The translations under genes were made by a program, and so were the position numbers. Shown here piece by piece: positions 1-9,195 of a stretch of 47,207 nucleotides of DNA. Position 1 is the first letter of the stretch, and the number at the start of each line of letters is the position of its first letter. This DNA comes from Capsulimonadaceae bacterium. GTDB taxonomy: Bacteria > Armatimonadota > Armatimonadia > Armatimonadales > Capsulimonadaceae. The stretch lies in NCBI GenBank assembly GCA_031292625.1, contig JARLGU010000038.1, forward strand, positions 1 to 47,207, written 5' to 3'. The notes below the pieces were generated by a model. The model searched no databases, had not been told where the DNA came from, and was given only the letters and a program-made list of their open reading frames with translations.

Positions 1-153
1 AATACCGCAAAACTTGTCTTTGGCGCCGACTTACAGTAATCGCATCGCCGACGAAGCACGCTAAACAAACACTTTAGGCCGCGCGTTGAGCGAGGCCAAC
101 AACACGTCAAGACATCTCGCCCACTGCTGGAGGATTACGGTGAAAATTCCCTA

Positions 154-183
154 TTGACAGGGGGGGCGCTGCCGTGTTATGAT
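154..183 (+). promoter_or_regulatory. Sigma70-type promoter of cassette A regulator
   Basis: TTGACA at 154-159 and TATGAT at 178-183 are separated by 18 bp, a near-consensus housekeeping promoter. Transcription would begin near 190, about 40 bases before the proposed ATG at 229. This rules out the in-frame TTG at 154 as a start codon because it is part of the -35 box. I see no convincing operator dyad here, unlike at the other regulator promoters in the window. Confidence 0.7.
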
Positions 184-228
184 TGCTGCATCAACGAAGA
201 AGCAGATCGGTTTTCAGTGCGTAAGCTT

Positions 229-1287
229 ATGCCTATATCGCCGCCGCCGACAATTATAGATATTGCCAAGAGAGCAGGCGTTTCGACACGCGCGGTCTCC
301 TCGGCGCTCAATGGCACCGGACGGGTTAGCGAGCAGACGCGCAGCGTCATCCGGCAAATCGCCGAGGAAATGCGGTACCAGCCCCGTTTGGCCGCTCAGC
401 TCATGCGGGCCCGGACGACGGGCGGAGTTGCGCTGATTATTCCGACCGATCAGGCAGAGGCGTCGGAATCCGGGGCGCACGGGCCGTTGATGACTAATTT
501 TGTCGATTTGGGAGAGACCGAAGGGATTCGCTTCCATTTTGATTTCGTGTCGAAGGCGCGCGCCGCACATGATCCTGCGCCGCAATCGTTCAAGGGCGCG
601 TATGTCGACGGCGCGATCGTGACGGACAGCATGCCGCAGGTGCCCGCGCTGCGGGATTATTTGATGAGCCAGCAGCGCTATCCCTGGGTATGCATCAACG
701 AAGAAGCACCCTATTGCGTGCTTTCTGATTTTGACGACGCTGCTCGGGAGGCGATCCGGCTGTTGATCGGAGTGGGACACCGGAACATTGCGTTTGCGTT
801 CGGTCCGCTCGATTTTATCAGTCATGCGAGCGCCCGGTCGAGTTTCGAGAAGGCCGCGCGCGAATACGATCTGCGAGTCGAGAACGAATCGCGCGCCTAT
901 TTCCCTTACAAGCCGCGCCGTGAAGGAATTGCCGAGTACGTTGCGTGGGCGACCGAAGTCCTGCGGCGGCCCGATCATCCAACCGCCTTTCTGTGCAGCG
1001 ACATGCGCATATCGCGGGCGGTGATCTATGCTGCTCTGCGGCAAGGACTGCTCGTCCCCGAGGATATCAGCGTGACCGGCATGGGAACCACCGGCGATGC
1101 CGAGAAGGGCTATCCGTGTTTGACATCGATTGAGCCGGACTTTCGCGCACTGGCCGAGCTCAGCTATCAGATGCTAAAAGAACTCATCGAGGGAGAACAA
1201 TGTGTTCAGTCCACGCGGCGAGTGCCCGGCAAGCTGGTGAGCCGGGATTCCGTTGCGAATGTTCCCCGTGGCATGTTATGCGGTTGA
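229..1287 (+). CDS. LacI-family transcriptional regulator (cassette A)
   Basis: A one-component, sugar-type repressor of 352 residues. An N-terminal LacI helix-turn-helix spans about residues 8-55 ([20 protein letters not shown], then a hinge region rich in Arg). A periplasmic-binding-protein-like effector domain covers about 63-340, including the usual late segment ([10 protein letters not shown]) before the C-terminal lobe. The ATG at 229 is chosen because an upstream in-frame TTG forms the -35 box of a strong promoter and 229 starts just before the DNA-binding helix; a GTG at 217 is an alternative. No strong Shine-Dalgarno is visible. The gene lies 46 bp upstream of a pseudopilin and a secreted beta-helix protein in the same direction, so it probably controls that operon. 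The ligand is unknown; an oligosaccharide is inferred from family and context. Confidence 0.9.
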   Translation: MPISPPPTIIDIAKRAGVSTRAVSSALNGTGRVSEQTRSVIRQIAEEMRYQPRLAAQLMRARTTGGVALIIPTDQAEASESGAHGPLMTNFVDLGETEGIRFHFDFVSKARAAHDPAPQSFKGAYVDGAIVTDSMPQVPALRDYLMSQQRYPWVCINEEAPYCVLSDFDDAAREAIRLLIGVGHRNIAFAFGPLDFISHASARSSFEKAAREYDLRVENESRAYFPYKPRREGIAEYVAWATEVLRRPDHPTAFLCSDMRISRAVIYAALRQGLLVPEDISVTGMGTTGDAEKGYPCLTSIEPDFRALAELSYQMLKELIEGEQCVQSTRRVPGKLVSRDSVANVPRGMLCG

Positions 1288-1333
1288 TGCCGCAAGAGGC
1301 GTCGGTGCGGGATGGCGTAAGGAGGTTAGTATA

Positions 1334-2161
1334 ATGACAAAGGCTTTCACTCTTATTGAACTATTAGTAGTTATTGCTATAATTGCGATTTTAGCCGCAA
1401 TCCTCTTTCCCGTGTTTGCCACGGCCCGCGAAAAGGCGAGGCAAACACAATGCGCCAGCAATATGAAGGAGATCTCACTGGCGATCCTGCAATACGTGCA
1501 GGACAACGACGAAATGTTTCCGGCCCAGGCGGCATACTCTCTTAGCGGGGGGCAATGGCTTGCTGACGGCGCGCATCCGTCGTGGCTAGACCTTCAAGCG
1601 CCGTACCTCAAGAGTGCGGCGATCAGCAATTGCCCGTCAGACCCATACCCGCCAACGACTAGCAGCAATACGGCCTATCCCGTTGCGGGCGCGTCCGGAC
1701 CGAACGCGAGTTATGCGATCAACGAGTACCTGGTGTCGCGCTACTTTCCAGGCAACCCGGGCAATGGCGGCACGTTTGTCGGCCTTCCGACATTTACGGG
1801 TACTTCTTTTAGCTACTCCGGCGTCAATGGCCTGGCAATGTCGAGGATCGCGCGCCCGGGGAATGTTGTCCTGCTTTCGGAAACGACGCTCGATCAGGCG
1901 ATTACGCCGAATATGGGCACGGACATCTGCTGGGAAACGATCAACTGGCTGAGTACGGTAAAGGCGGGCGGCTCGCAGCCTCCCGCGCTCCGGCACAGCG
2001 CCGGAGCGAACTATTCGTATACGGATGGTCATGTCCACTGGAACGCAATGCTGTTTATACCGGGCGGATCCAACGGCACAGGATGCGGCGGGCAGGTTTA
2101 CTTTAACAATACTCTGCCCGTGCCGTCCGGCGCAACCACGTGGTATCCGCCTTCCGGGTAG
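1334..2161 (+). CDS. H-X9-DG pseudopilin (DUF1559 type), cassette A
   Basis: A 275-residue type IV pilin-like protein. The class III leader is only MTKA, followed by the processed helix FTLIELL with the conserved Glu at +5 (residue 9). The -1 residue is Ala rather than the usual Gly. The segment after the hydrophobic helix ([13 protein letters not shown]) and Cys-containing SNMKEISLA are typical of the DUF1559 family. The C-terminal H-X9-DG motif has His221 and Asp-Gly at 231-232, within [16 protein letters not shown]. The start is fixed by AAGGAGG at 1319-1325, 8 bases before the ATG. Prepilin peptidase should cleave and methylate it, leaving a pseudopilin anchored in the inner membrane or assembled into a fibre. 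It sits between a LacI regulator and a secreted beta-helix protein, 44 bp from each reading frame. Its function is not established. Confidence 0.9.
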   Translation: MTKAFTLIELLVVIAIIAILAAILFPVFATAREKARQTQCASNMKEISLAILQYVQDNDEMFPAQAAYSLSGGQWLADGAHPSWLDLQAPYLKSAAISNCPSDPYPPTTSSNTAYPVAGASGPNASYAINEYLVSRYFPGNPGNGGTFVGLPTFTGTSFSYSGVNGLAMSRIARPGNVVLLSETTLDQAITPNMGTDICWETINWLSTVKAGGSQPPALRHSAGANYSYTDGHVHWNAMLFIPGGSNGTGCGGQVYFNNTLPVPSGATTWYPPSG

Positions 2162-2205
2162 TTAGGACGACCGCATATATACGTCTCATTTAAGGAGCTC
2201 ATACA

Positions 2206-4437
2206 ATGTCGTTTAGACCAATGCTTCGCGCGATGCTCGCCGCATGCGCATCGCTCTTTGTTGCCGCGCCGGTAAGCGCCGCCCCCAGCGTCTTCTGGGT
2301 CTCCGACCCCGTTGCGCCCGGGCAGAGCGTGATCGTGTTCGGCGACGGGTTCACGGGATGCTCAAAGATTAACTGGGAGCGCTTGCCGGACAAAGCCGGA
2401 AGCAGATCCTTAACCGGGAGCGCGGCTCCATTACAAGCTGGCCAGCATTCAGTGAAGTTCACGTTGCCGGACAATATGAAGCCGGGCATCTTCCGCGTGA
2501 AGATCGACACTCCATCCGGACCCGCAAGCATCGAACTGAACCGGCCACAAGTGACCTGGGCCCAGGGCGACGCCGGCACGCCGGGTACGCCTGGCGGCTG
2601 GATTCGCGTTTGCGGCAAGTGCTTGTCCGCGGAGGGATACCGGCCGGCGATCAAGCTCGCCGGGACAAACGGCGGGTACTTGTTGACGCCTGATCGCGCG
2701 GAGCCGTTTACCCTTCAAGCGCGCATACCGGCGAACGTACCGGCGGGAGAATATCGCCTTACGGTTTCGTCTGGCCAGGCAATGGCCGAGGGGTGGAGTG
2801 AACCGGTTCTATTTAGGGTCGTCGTTTCGCAGATTGCCTCCCATGCTTTATTTAATGTTCCGCCGCCAAGCAGCAAGGTCGCGGACAACGCTCCCGCTTT
2901 GCAAAAGGTCCTCGATCAAGCGGGAGAACATGGCGGGATTGTCCGTCTTCCGGCGGGCCGCTGGCTCCTCGATGCCGGCCTGACGATACCCCCGCACGTT
3001 ACTCTGCGCGGCGCGGGCATGAATCGATCGGCGCTTTGCTGGGTCGATACGGCGGCGCCGCCCGCCGCGCTCATTCAAGGGGACGGCTATTTTCAAATCG
3101 CGGATGTAAGCCTGTATGCCCGGCAGTACAAACGTGGGATCGTCTCCTCGCTGGGGAGCAACGCCGCAGGGCATGTGAGTATCGACAGGGTTCGTATGCG
3201 CCTTAACCGATTCCGCAACCACATAAATCCGGAAGAAGTCCAGGCGAGGTACCTTTCCGCCGGTGACGGAGACGCCCTGCGGGTTGGCGGCGAGGATGTC
3301 GAGATTGTTGGGTGCGACATATTTAGCGCTGGACGGCCGATCTGCCTCAGCGGGGCGTCTGGCGGCAGAGTTTTCGATAATCAGTTTCACATCGGCCGCG
3401 ACGGCTGGTATTGCCTGAGCGGAAGCAACGGCCTTCTATTCGAGCGCAATTTGATCGAAGGCGACGACCTGCAGGCGAGCGGAGGCGGGATCAACACTCT
3501 CGACGGTTCCCTTGCTTCGCAAAACGTCTACTTCGCGGGAAACACGGTTAAGAGTATCTGGGGCGGCGACCATGAAGGCATGACGAGCGACGGCGCCGGA
3601 GGGATTTACTACGGCAAGGTTGAGGCGGTCAAGGGCACCGTTTTGACGCTCGCGGGCGACGTTACGATGAGCCGCTGGCGAAAGGATTGGAACGGCGGCG
3701 CCGTGTTCATCATGGACGGGAAGGGACAGGGCCAGTACCGTCAGGTTACCGGCATCGAGGGCCGCAACGTCACCCTCGATCGCCCTTGGACAGTTGAGCC
3801 CGACGACGCGTCGCTCGTCAGCATCACGATCTTGTCCCGCAACTTCTTGCTAATCGGCAACACGTTCACCGATACCGGCGTCGCACTCCAGATGTACGGT
3901 TCCTCGGTCGGACACATTGCCTACGGCAATACCAGCGAGCGCTCGGGCGGCTACTATTGTTTCGGACGCAACTATCATGGCGTGCAGCCCTGCTGGTATA
4001 TCGAGTGGCTGGGAAACAAAATCACCGACGGGACCGTCTACATGGGCGGCCCCGACTCGATTGAGACAATGGGCGAGGCGCAGATCGCCGTCCAGGGGGG
4101 AGCGCCAAACGTGACGCCGGTGACGCCGATGACGCTCGGTATCGTGGTCCGCGGCAACGACTTGCAGGCGGATGCGCATATCGAGGTGACAGCTACCGGT
4201 ACGAGCGCTCCTTTTCCGCTTGTTCACGATGTGGTCGTCGAGGATAACCATGTCAGCAATGCTCAGATAGGCCTTATAATCGGCGTCCAAACGGAAGGCG
4301 TTCTTGCGCGAGAGAACGTCTTCAACAATTGCGCGATCGGCATCCAATCAAAGGGCGACCTTGTCCATCAAGCCGATAGGTTCGTGGGTTGCGGCAAGAG
4401 CATCGTGGACGATCGCACGGCGCAAGCTAGCAAGTGA
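2206..4437 (+). CDS. Secreted right-handed beta-helix protein, pectate-lyase-3-like
   Basis: A 743-residue exported protein. A Sec signal peptide covers about residues 1-25 (ending PVSA before APS). Residues 28-105 look like an IPT/TIG-type immunoglobulin fold (VAPGQSVIVFGDGFTGCSKI). From about residue 222 a pectate_lyase_3-like opening appears (KVADNAPALQKVLDQAGEHG, then GIVRLPAGRW), followed by many beta-helix coils with N-rich turns up to the C-terminus. This fold is shared by pectate lyases, polygalacturonases and other polysaccharide lyases or hydrolases, and I cannot assign catalytic residues. AAGGAG at 2192-2197 supports the ATG. It is the third gene of cassette A, 44 bp after the pseudopilin, and is followed by a strong GC hairpin. 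A role in binding or cleaving plant or microbial polysaccharide is inference. Confidence 0.85.
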   Translation: MSFRPMLRAMLAACASLFVAAPVSAAPSVFWVSDPVAPGQSVIVFGDGFTGCSKINWERLPDKAGSRSLTGSAAPLQAGQHSVKFTLPDNMKPGIFRVKIDTPSGPASIELNRPQVTWAQGDAGTPGTPGGWIRVCGKCLSAEGYRPAIKLAGTNGGYLLTPDRAEPFTLQARIPANVPAGEYRLTVSSGQAMAEGWSEPVLFRVVVSQIASHALFNVPPPSSKVADNAPALQKVLDQAGEHGGIVRLPAGRWLLDAGLTIPPHVTLRGAGMNRSALCWVDTAAPPAALIQGDGYFQIADVSLYARQYKRGIVSSLGSNAAGHVSIDRVRMRLNRFRNHINPEEVQARYLSAGDGDALRVGGEDVEIVGCDIFSAGRPICLSGASGGRVFDNQFHIGRDGWYCLSGSNGLLFERNLIEGDDLQASGGGINTLDGSLASQNVYFAGNTVKSIWGGDHEGMTSDGAGGIYYGKVEAVKGTVLTLAGDVTMSRWRKDWNGGAVFIMDGKGQGQYRQVTGIEGRNVTLDRPWTVEPDDASLVSITILSRNFLLIGNTFTDTGVALQMYGSSVGHIAYGNTSERSGGYYCFGRNYHGVQPCWYIEWLGNKITDGTVYMGGPDSIETMGEAQIAVQGGAPNVTPVTPMTLGIVVRGNDLQADAHIEVTATGTSAPFPLVHDVVVEDNHVSNAQIGLIIGVQTEGVLARENVFNNCAIGIQSKGDLVHQADRFVGCGKSIVDDRTAQASK

Positions 4438-4448
4438 TGGTTCTCCGG

Positions 4449-4476
4449 CCGCCCGCGCGTACCGACGCGCGGGCGG
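4449..4476 (+). terminator. Strong GC hairpin after the cassette A beta-helix gene
   Basis: A perfect 12-bp stem, CCGCCCGCGCGT at 4449-4460 and its complement at 4465-4476, closes a 4-base ACCG loop 11 bases after the stop codon. No U-tract follows, so it may be a weak or factor-assisted terminator or an mRNA-stabilising end. A separate promoter starts 22 bases later, which supports a transcript boundary here. Confidence 0.65.
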
Positions 4477-4497
4477 CGCTCCTTACAAAATTTCAAC

Positions 4498-4549
4498 TTG
4501 ACAATTTCGACCCAATCATTTACAATATTCACGTGTAACCAATGTGAAT
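4498..4549 (+). promoter_or_regulatory. Promoter with start-site dyad upstream of DUF6785-like gene
   Basis: TTGACA at 4498-4503, a 17-bp spacer and TACAAT at 4521-4526 make a near-perfect promoter. The dyad ATTCAC (4527-4532) and GTGAAT (4544-4549), 11 bp apart, starts directly after the -10 and would cover the transcription start, the classic place for a repressor operator. This gives genes 4657 and 6685 their own regulated transcript. Which regulator binds is unknown; the adjacent LacI protein is the first candidate. Confidence 0.65.
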
Positions 4550-4656
4550 GTTCTACTCATTGTAGCTGCAAAGGGCTCAATCTTCGTGAACCCATTTTTT
4601 GCTAGCTCAGATGTCTAAGTGGTTAGCGCACATAGTCAAACCCAATAAGGAGTTCC

Positions 4657-6618
4657 ATGAGTACTCTTCCAGCAGCCGATCCTTCCCTGGCCTCTGCGCC
4701 GGCTCCGAGCCCGGTATCGCGTACCCCCGCGTTCCGGAGTTGGCTTGTCGCGGCATTCGGTCTGCCGCTGACGTTTGCGAGTTTCCTGATGGTGATGAAC
4801 CTTGAGGAAATCCAGCAGATCGGCATGCCGACCGGGATCGCGATCTACTACCATGTTGTGATGCTGTTCGCTGTGCTCGTCCTGCTGAACGGCCTCGTCT
4901 CCCGCCGGTCAGGCGGGCGGCTGTTCTTATCGCGCCCGGAAATGCTGTGCGTGTATTCGATGATGAATATCGGCACGTGCTTTGCGTGTTGGGAGGCTCT
5001 GGGCACCTTGATCCCGGCGATTGCCTATCCATCGTACATCTTCGCGTCGCGTCCAAGCGAGTCCTGGCTGGGGCCAGTTATCGCTGCTTTGCCGTCCTGG
5101 GCGGTCGTAAAAGATCCCGATGCCGCGCGCGCGGTGTTTCAGGGCGGGGAGTGGAGCGCGATTTGGCGAGGGTGGCTTGTTCCGCTGCTTGCCTGGGCAT
5201 CGCTGCTTAGCGCCTTGTTCGTCATGTTCCTGGCGCTTACCCGCATGCTCTGGGAATCGTGGGCGCATCATGAGCACCTTTCGTTTCCGCTGACGGCGTT
5301 GCCGCTCGAAATGACCCGGACGGACGCGTCCCTCTGGCGATCGAGGCTGTTCTGGTCGACATCGTTGACGATGTTTGGGTTTGACATCGTCAACGGCCTT
5401 CACCAGATAGCGCCGTCGTTCCCCACGCTCAACATCAAGGTGATCTGGGCGAATACCAGTCCGGTGACGCCTGGCTGGGCGGCTGTCGGAAGCCTTCCGT
5501 TGACATTCCATCCGCTTATGATCGGCATAGGGCTTTTGCTCCGGACGGATCTGCTCTTTTCGACGTGGTTTTTCTATTTGCTTGGCAAGGCGCAAATCTA
5601 CTTTGCGGGAATGATGGCCGCCTCGCACGGTTCGCCGTACGTCTTTCTCGACAATACGCCCGGATTGCTGGCTCAAAATTTCGGCGCGATCATCGTCCTG
5701 GGCGTCAGCCTTCTCTGGAATGCGCGACGCATGCTAAGCTCTCGCCTCGACGCGGCTCGCGACGGGAACCGTGAAGCCCGTGCCGACTTTGCGATTCTCG
5801 CGGGCGGCGTCATCGTCCTGACCGCCGCACTGACGGCGCTTGGTCTATCCGCATGGCTCGCCGTGCTTTCGGTGGCGATTGTTCTACTGCTCGCCGTGTT
5901 CGTCTCCCGCCTGAGGGCCGAGCTTGGCCTTCCCGTGCACAATCTGCAGTTCATGGGACCGGACGGGCCGCTGACCGCGCTATTTAACGGGCACGGTTTG
6001 ACGCAACAGACGCAGAACGCGTTCGGAGCGTTCTACGCGGTGACGCGTTCGCAGCAAGGGCACGCGATGCCGCATTTGATGGAATCGGCCTACATGACCG
6101 ACCGGGCACAGGGGCCCGTTTCGAGCACATGGAAGATCCTGGCGATCACCGGGATACTGGCGGCGTTTGCGGGGCCTTGGATCGTGTTGCGCCTCTTGTC
6201 GCAACACGGCCTCGAAGCCGTTGGATACAATGCGTCGGTTAGCGCGGGCGGCTGGGTGACGGTGAAGTCGTACCTGATGGGGCATCACCTGCCGGACACG
6301 GACGCCATACGTTCCATGGCGGGCGGCGCGGGTGTGACGTTGGCGCTGTTGGCGCTCTCTCGCGCCTGGGTATCCAGTCCGTTCCACCCCGTCGGCTACG
6401 CGATTTGCGGAAGCTGGGGGACGGGCATGGTTTGGATGCCGTTCCTGATCGCGTGGGCGGCAAAATCGCTGGTCTTGCGATATGGCGGGGGAAAGGCCTA
6501 CGGCGGGCTGTCGATGTTCGCGATCGGCCTCATTTTCGGCGAGTTCGCGGCTGGGCTGTTTTGGACGCTCGTGTCGTCGCTAACCGGCGTGCAGTGTTAC
6601 CAAATATGGCTGTTCTAG
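4657..6618 (+). CDS. Polytopic membrane protein, DUF6785/DUF6784-like
   Basis: A 653-residue integral membrane protein with roughly twelve or more hydrophobic segments, for example around residues 27-48, 64-82, 163-195, 288-320 and 386-412. Length and sequence style (MLCVYSMMNIGTCFACWEAL near residue 90; LPVHNLQFMGPDGPLTALFN near 428) recall a large family of uncharacterised membrane proteins annotated DUF6785/DUF6784, frequent in Planctomycetes and Armatimonadota. AAGGAG at 4647-4652 supports the ATG. It is first in a two-gene unit with the SGNH lipoprotein and has its own operator-bearing promoter. Transport of oligosaccharides or involvement in envelope polysaccharide is inference; no transporter signature was recognised. 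The family assignment is from memory of its general pattern, not from a search. Confidence 0.7.
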   Translation: MSTLPAADPSLASAPAPSPVSRTPAFRSWLVAAFGLPLTFASFLMVMNLEEIQQIGMPTGIAIYYHVVMLFAVLVLLNGLVSRRSGGRLFLSRPEMLCVYSMMNIGTCFACWEALGTLIPAIAYPSYIFASRPSESWLGPVIAALPSWAVVKDPDAARAVFQGGEWSAIWRGWLVPLLAWASLLSALFVMFLALTRMLWESWAHHEHLSFPLTALPLEMTRTDASLWRSRLFWSTSLTMFGFDIVNGLHQIAPSFPTLNIKVIWANTSPVTPGWAAVGSLPLTFHPLMIGIGLLLRTDLLFSTWFFYLLGKAQIYFAGMMAASHGSPYVFLDNTPGLLAQNFGAIIVLGVSLLWNARRMLSSRLDAARDGNREARADFAILAGGVIVLTAALTALGLSAWLAVLSVAIVLLLAVFVSRLRAELGLPVHNLQFMGPDGPLTALFNGHGLTQQTQNAFGAFYAVTRSQQGHAMPHLMESAYMTDRAQGPVSSTWKILAITGILAAFAGPWIVLRLLSQHGLEAVGYNASVSAGGWVTVKSYLMGHHLPDTDAIRSMAGGAGVTLALLALSRAWVSSPFHPVGYAICGSWGTGMVWMPFLIAWAAKSLVLRYGGGKAYGGLSMFAIGLIFGEFAAGLFWTLVSSLTGVQCYQIWLF

Positions 6619-6684
6619 TTTATCTGCATTTTCAAGTATGATTACGATATCGTTCATCCGTCATAAGGACGGACGGGAGGAACC

Positions 6685-8373
6685 ATGAAGTTCTCGATAC
6701 ACTTGATTGGATTGCTTCTGCCGGCAATTCTTGTGGGCTGTCTTGCTGGAGCGCGCTGCGTCGCCGCTCCGGAGGCCGTAAACCTGCTGCAATCCGCCGA
6801 CGATTTCACGTCGGCGTCCTGGAGTTCGTTCAGCTTAAAAACCACTGTTACGAAGGACGCGGCGCTATCTCCGGACAACACCCAGGACGCGACTCATCTT
6901 GTCGTGGGCGGCTTTATTGGACAGGTCATTTCCGCCGCGATACCGGGGCATACATATGTCTTCTCATCGTGGATGAAATCGGCAACGGGAACCGATCAAA
7001 GCATTCAGCTTTGCGGGGAGAACAATCCGCCGGCCGCCGGCGCAAAGTCCATTGCGTACACGGTGACGCCGAAGTGGCAGCGCTTCTTCATCGTCTATAA
7101 GTGTCCCGATGGCGGGAACAGCAATTTCCGGTTTTCCTACCGCGCAGGCGACATGTATGTCTGGCATCCGGTGGTCGAAGATGTGACCGGCAACGCTTCG
7201 CAAGTTCCGAGCGATGTGCCGGGCGTTTCCGCCTCGCCGACTGGAGAGACGGCGCAGCCCGCGCCAGCCTCGCCAACGCAAGCTGCGGGAAGCAAGAACC
7301 TGCTAAAGTCCAGCGACGATTTTAGTTCCAGTGCATGGTCGTCGTTTAGCTCCAAGACGACGATCACGACGGCGGCCGGTCAAGCGCCAGACAAAACGAA
7401 TACCGCCGCTCACCTGGTTGTTGGGGCCTTCGTCGGCCAGGTGATCGACAACGCGGTTCCCGGCCACACGTACGTCTTCTCGACATGGATGAAGTCGGCG
7501 ACGGGGGCGGAGCAGAACGTCCAATTGGCCGGGGAGAATAATCCTCCCGCGCCGGATTCCAAGTTTGCGGCCTTTACGGTTACGTCCGACTGGCAGCGCT
7601 TCTTCATCGTATTCAAATGTCCGGACGGCGGGAAGAGTAACTTCCGGTTTTCCTATCGAACCGGCGACATCTACGCCTGGCACCCCCAGGTGGAGGATGT
7701 TACCGGCAACGCGGCGCAGACGCCCACCGATTATGCGGAGCGCCTGCGGCCCGCGCCGCTCAAGCCTCTCGTCGTAAAAGGACCTCCGGCGAGCGGCGTG
7801 ATCCAGAATATCTCTTGCTGGGGTGATAGCTTGACGGCTGGGGCCGGCGGGACGCCCTATCCGGCAGACCTTCAGAGCGACCCCTCGGTTGGGCAGCGTA
7901 AGGTTGCGAATGGCGGGGTCGGAGGACAGACGAGCACGCAGATCAAGGAACGGTTCCTTGCAGCGCCTGAGAAGTTTGGCGATCTCGTCGTCCTCTGGGC
8001 CGGAAGAAACAACTATGGCGATCGAGAAACCGTCGAGGCGGATATTGCGGAGATGGTCGACAAGCTTTCCACGGATCGCTTCGTCGTACTTTCCGTGCTC
8101 AATATGACGACGGAGCCAAAGGGCGGCCCCGCTCTCGCAGCCATCGATACGCTGAATCATGACCTTGCGAATCGGTACAAGGGCCACTTTCTAGATGTCC
8201 GGTCCGCTCTGGTCGAGGCTTATGACAAGTCGAATCCACAGGATGTCGCCGACCACGATGCCGACGTTACTCCGACATCGCTGCGCTCCGACAAGATCCA
8301 CCTGAACACGGCAGGCTATCGTTTTGTGGCGGAACGCGTGCTGAGCTATTTGAAGACCAATCAGTGGCTCTGA
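6685..8373 (+). CDS. SGNH/GDSL hydrolase lipoprotein with duplicated beta-sandwich module
   Basis: A 562-residue exported protein. The N-terminus carries a lipobox LVGC with Cys19, so a lipoprotein is likely, though a second cleavage site after ARCVAA is possible. Two near-identical carbohydrate-binding-like modules occupy about residues 34-172 and 206-345 (NLLQSADDF and NLLKSSDDF openings; both share GENNPPA and SNFRFSYR). A Pro/Ala/Thr linker of about 30 residues separates them. The C-terminal SGNH esterase domain starts near 373 with WGDSLTAG (nucleophile Ser382), a Gly-rich second block (NGGVGGQTS), a third block (WAGRNNYGD) and the DxxH pair Asp536/His539. It probably removes acyl groups from cell-surface or external polysaccharide. 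It follows the DUF6785-like gene by 66 bp, has GGGAGG-like bases just before its ATG, and ends at a bidirectional terminator. Confidence 0.88.
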   Translation: MKFSIHLIGLLLPAILVGCLAGARCVAAPEAVNLLQSADDFTSASWSSFSLKTTVTKDAALSPDNTQDATHLVVGGFIGQVISAAIPGHTYVFSSWMKSATGTDQSIQLCGENNPPAAGAKSIAYTVTPKWQRFFIVYKCPDGGNSNFRFSYRAGDMYVWHPVVEDVTGNASQVPSDVPGVSASPTGETAQPAPASPTQAAGSKNLLKSSDDFSSSAWSSFSSKTTITTAAGQAPDKTNTAAHLVVGAFVGQVIDNAVPGHTYVFSTWMKSATGAEQNVQLAGENNPPAPDSKFAAFTVTSDWQRFFIVFKCPDGGKSNFRFSYRTGDIYAWHPQVEDVTGNAAQTPTDYAERLRPAPLKPLVVKGPPASGVIQNISCWGDSLTAGAGGTPYPADLQSDPSVGQRKVANGGVGGQTSTQIKERFLAAPEKFGDLVVLWAGRNNYGDRETVEADIAEMVDKLSTDRFVVLSVLNMTTEPKGGPALAAIDTLNHDLANRYKGHFLDVRSALVEAYDKSNPQDVADHDADVTPTSLRSDKIHLNTAGYRFVAERVLSYLKTNQWL

Positions 8374-8401
8374 AGCGTATTGCGGGCGTACGCGCCAACA
8401 A

Positions 8402-8438
8402 GCAAGAGGGCACGGACAATGAGTCCGTGCCCTCTTGC
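8402..8438. terminator. Bidirectional terminator between convergent genes
   Basis: A perfect 16-bp stem (GCAAGAGGGCACGGAC at 8402-8417 and its complement at 8423-8438) with a 5-base AATGA loop lies between the convergent stops at 8373 and 8449. It can serve both strands. No long T-tract follows on either side. Confidence 0.8.
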
Positions 8439-8448
8439 GCATATTTGC

Positions 8449-9195
8449 CTAGAACCGGATGCCAGCCATCAGGCTGGTGTGCCGGATTGGCGTATCCTTG
8501 ACCGATCCCGCATCCGTGTAGATGCCTTCGATCGTGAAGCGGTCGCCAAGCAAAACGCCCACGCCGGCTCTAAATCCGAGGGCCGTGTTCGAGGAGCTCA
8601 CCTGAACATCCTTCGAGTTATCGTACTTGACGTTGTTGCTGTAGACGCCGACTCCGGCGGTCAGGTATGGGAGAGCCGAGTTCGGAGTTGGCGTAGTCAA
8701 GTAGACCCTGGTTCCAATACCGCCGCCAACCGTCCAAACGTCATCCGATCCGGACCCTGTTACCTCGGCTCCGTCCAGATAGAGCAGGGGGGTAAAGTTG
8801 GGACTGTTGTCGGACTGAAAGTTATACTCCAATCCGCCGGAGAGCCAATTCTTATCGAACTCGGAGCCGAAGTTGTCTGCGTTTGTCGGCCAGGCAATTC
8901 CGAGCTTTAGAATGAAGCCCGAGTGTACCGAGTAGTTGGGGGCGGGTTGACGCACTGGAGCGTAGACGGGCGACGCGACCGGCGAGGCCGCGGGTGACGC
9001 GACCGGCGGCGCAATTGGCCGAACGGATTGCGTCCCGTTGGGAAAGATCAGGCTGGCTGGCGGCGCCATGTAGACCGGGACGTTGTTAGGGTCGCTTGTG
9101 TTTGTTTGTGTGGACGGATCAGCAAACAGAGCACTGCTCCCCGAACCGACGAGGGTACACGCCACGATTGTCGTTAGAATTCTTCTTGCGTTCAT
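8449..9195 (-). CDS. Outer-membrane beta-barrel protein
   Basis: A 248-residue protein with a Sec signal peptide (MNARRILTT...ALFADPS), a Pro/Ala/Val-rich linker at about 45-80 (repeats of PVASP), and a C-terminal domain of alternating strands from about 85 to 248. The sequence ends GIRF; a terminal Phe with alternating hydrophobics is the BAM-recognition signature of outer-membrane proteins. Gly-rich strand pairs (VGGGIGTRVYL, GFRAGVGVLLGD) resemble OmpA/OmpW-like 8-stranded barrels. The start at 9195 is set by AAAGGAG on the minus strand (9204-9210), 8 bases away; an upstream in-frame extension lacks features of a protein. It is monocistronic and ends at a shared terminator. This gene is the best evidence in the window for a diderm envelope. 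The substrate or role is unknown. Confidence 0.85.
   Translation of the reverse strand: MNARRILTTIVACTLVGSGSSALFADPSTQTNTSDPNNVPVYMAPPASLIFPNGTQSVRPIAPPVASPAASPVASPVYAPVRQPAPNYSVHSGFILKLGIAWPTNADNFGSEFDKNWLSGGLEYNFQSDNSPNFTPLLYLDGAEVTGSGSDDVWTVGGGIGTRVYLTTPTPNSALPYLTAGVGVYSNNVKYDNSKDVQVSSSNTALGFRAGVGVLLGDRFTIEGIYTDAGSVKDTPIRHTSLMAGIRF

Noticed and set aside
154-228. N-terminal extension of the cassette A LacI regulator from a TTG at 154
   Set aside because: The TTG is part of a consensus -35 box and the -10 lies inside the extension, so it cannot be translated from this promoter. The extra residues (Cys-rich) do not belong to the family.
4600-4645. tRNA-like D-arm pattern (GCTAGCTCAG...TGGTTAGCGC)
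   Set aside because: Only a D-arm-like stretch is present; there is no acceptor stem, anticodon arm or T-arm in register, and it lies in the leader just before an ordinary Shine-Dalgarno.
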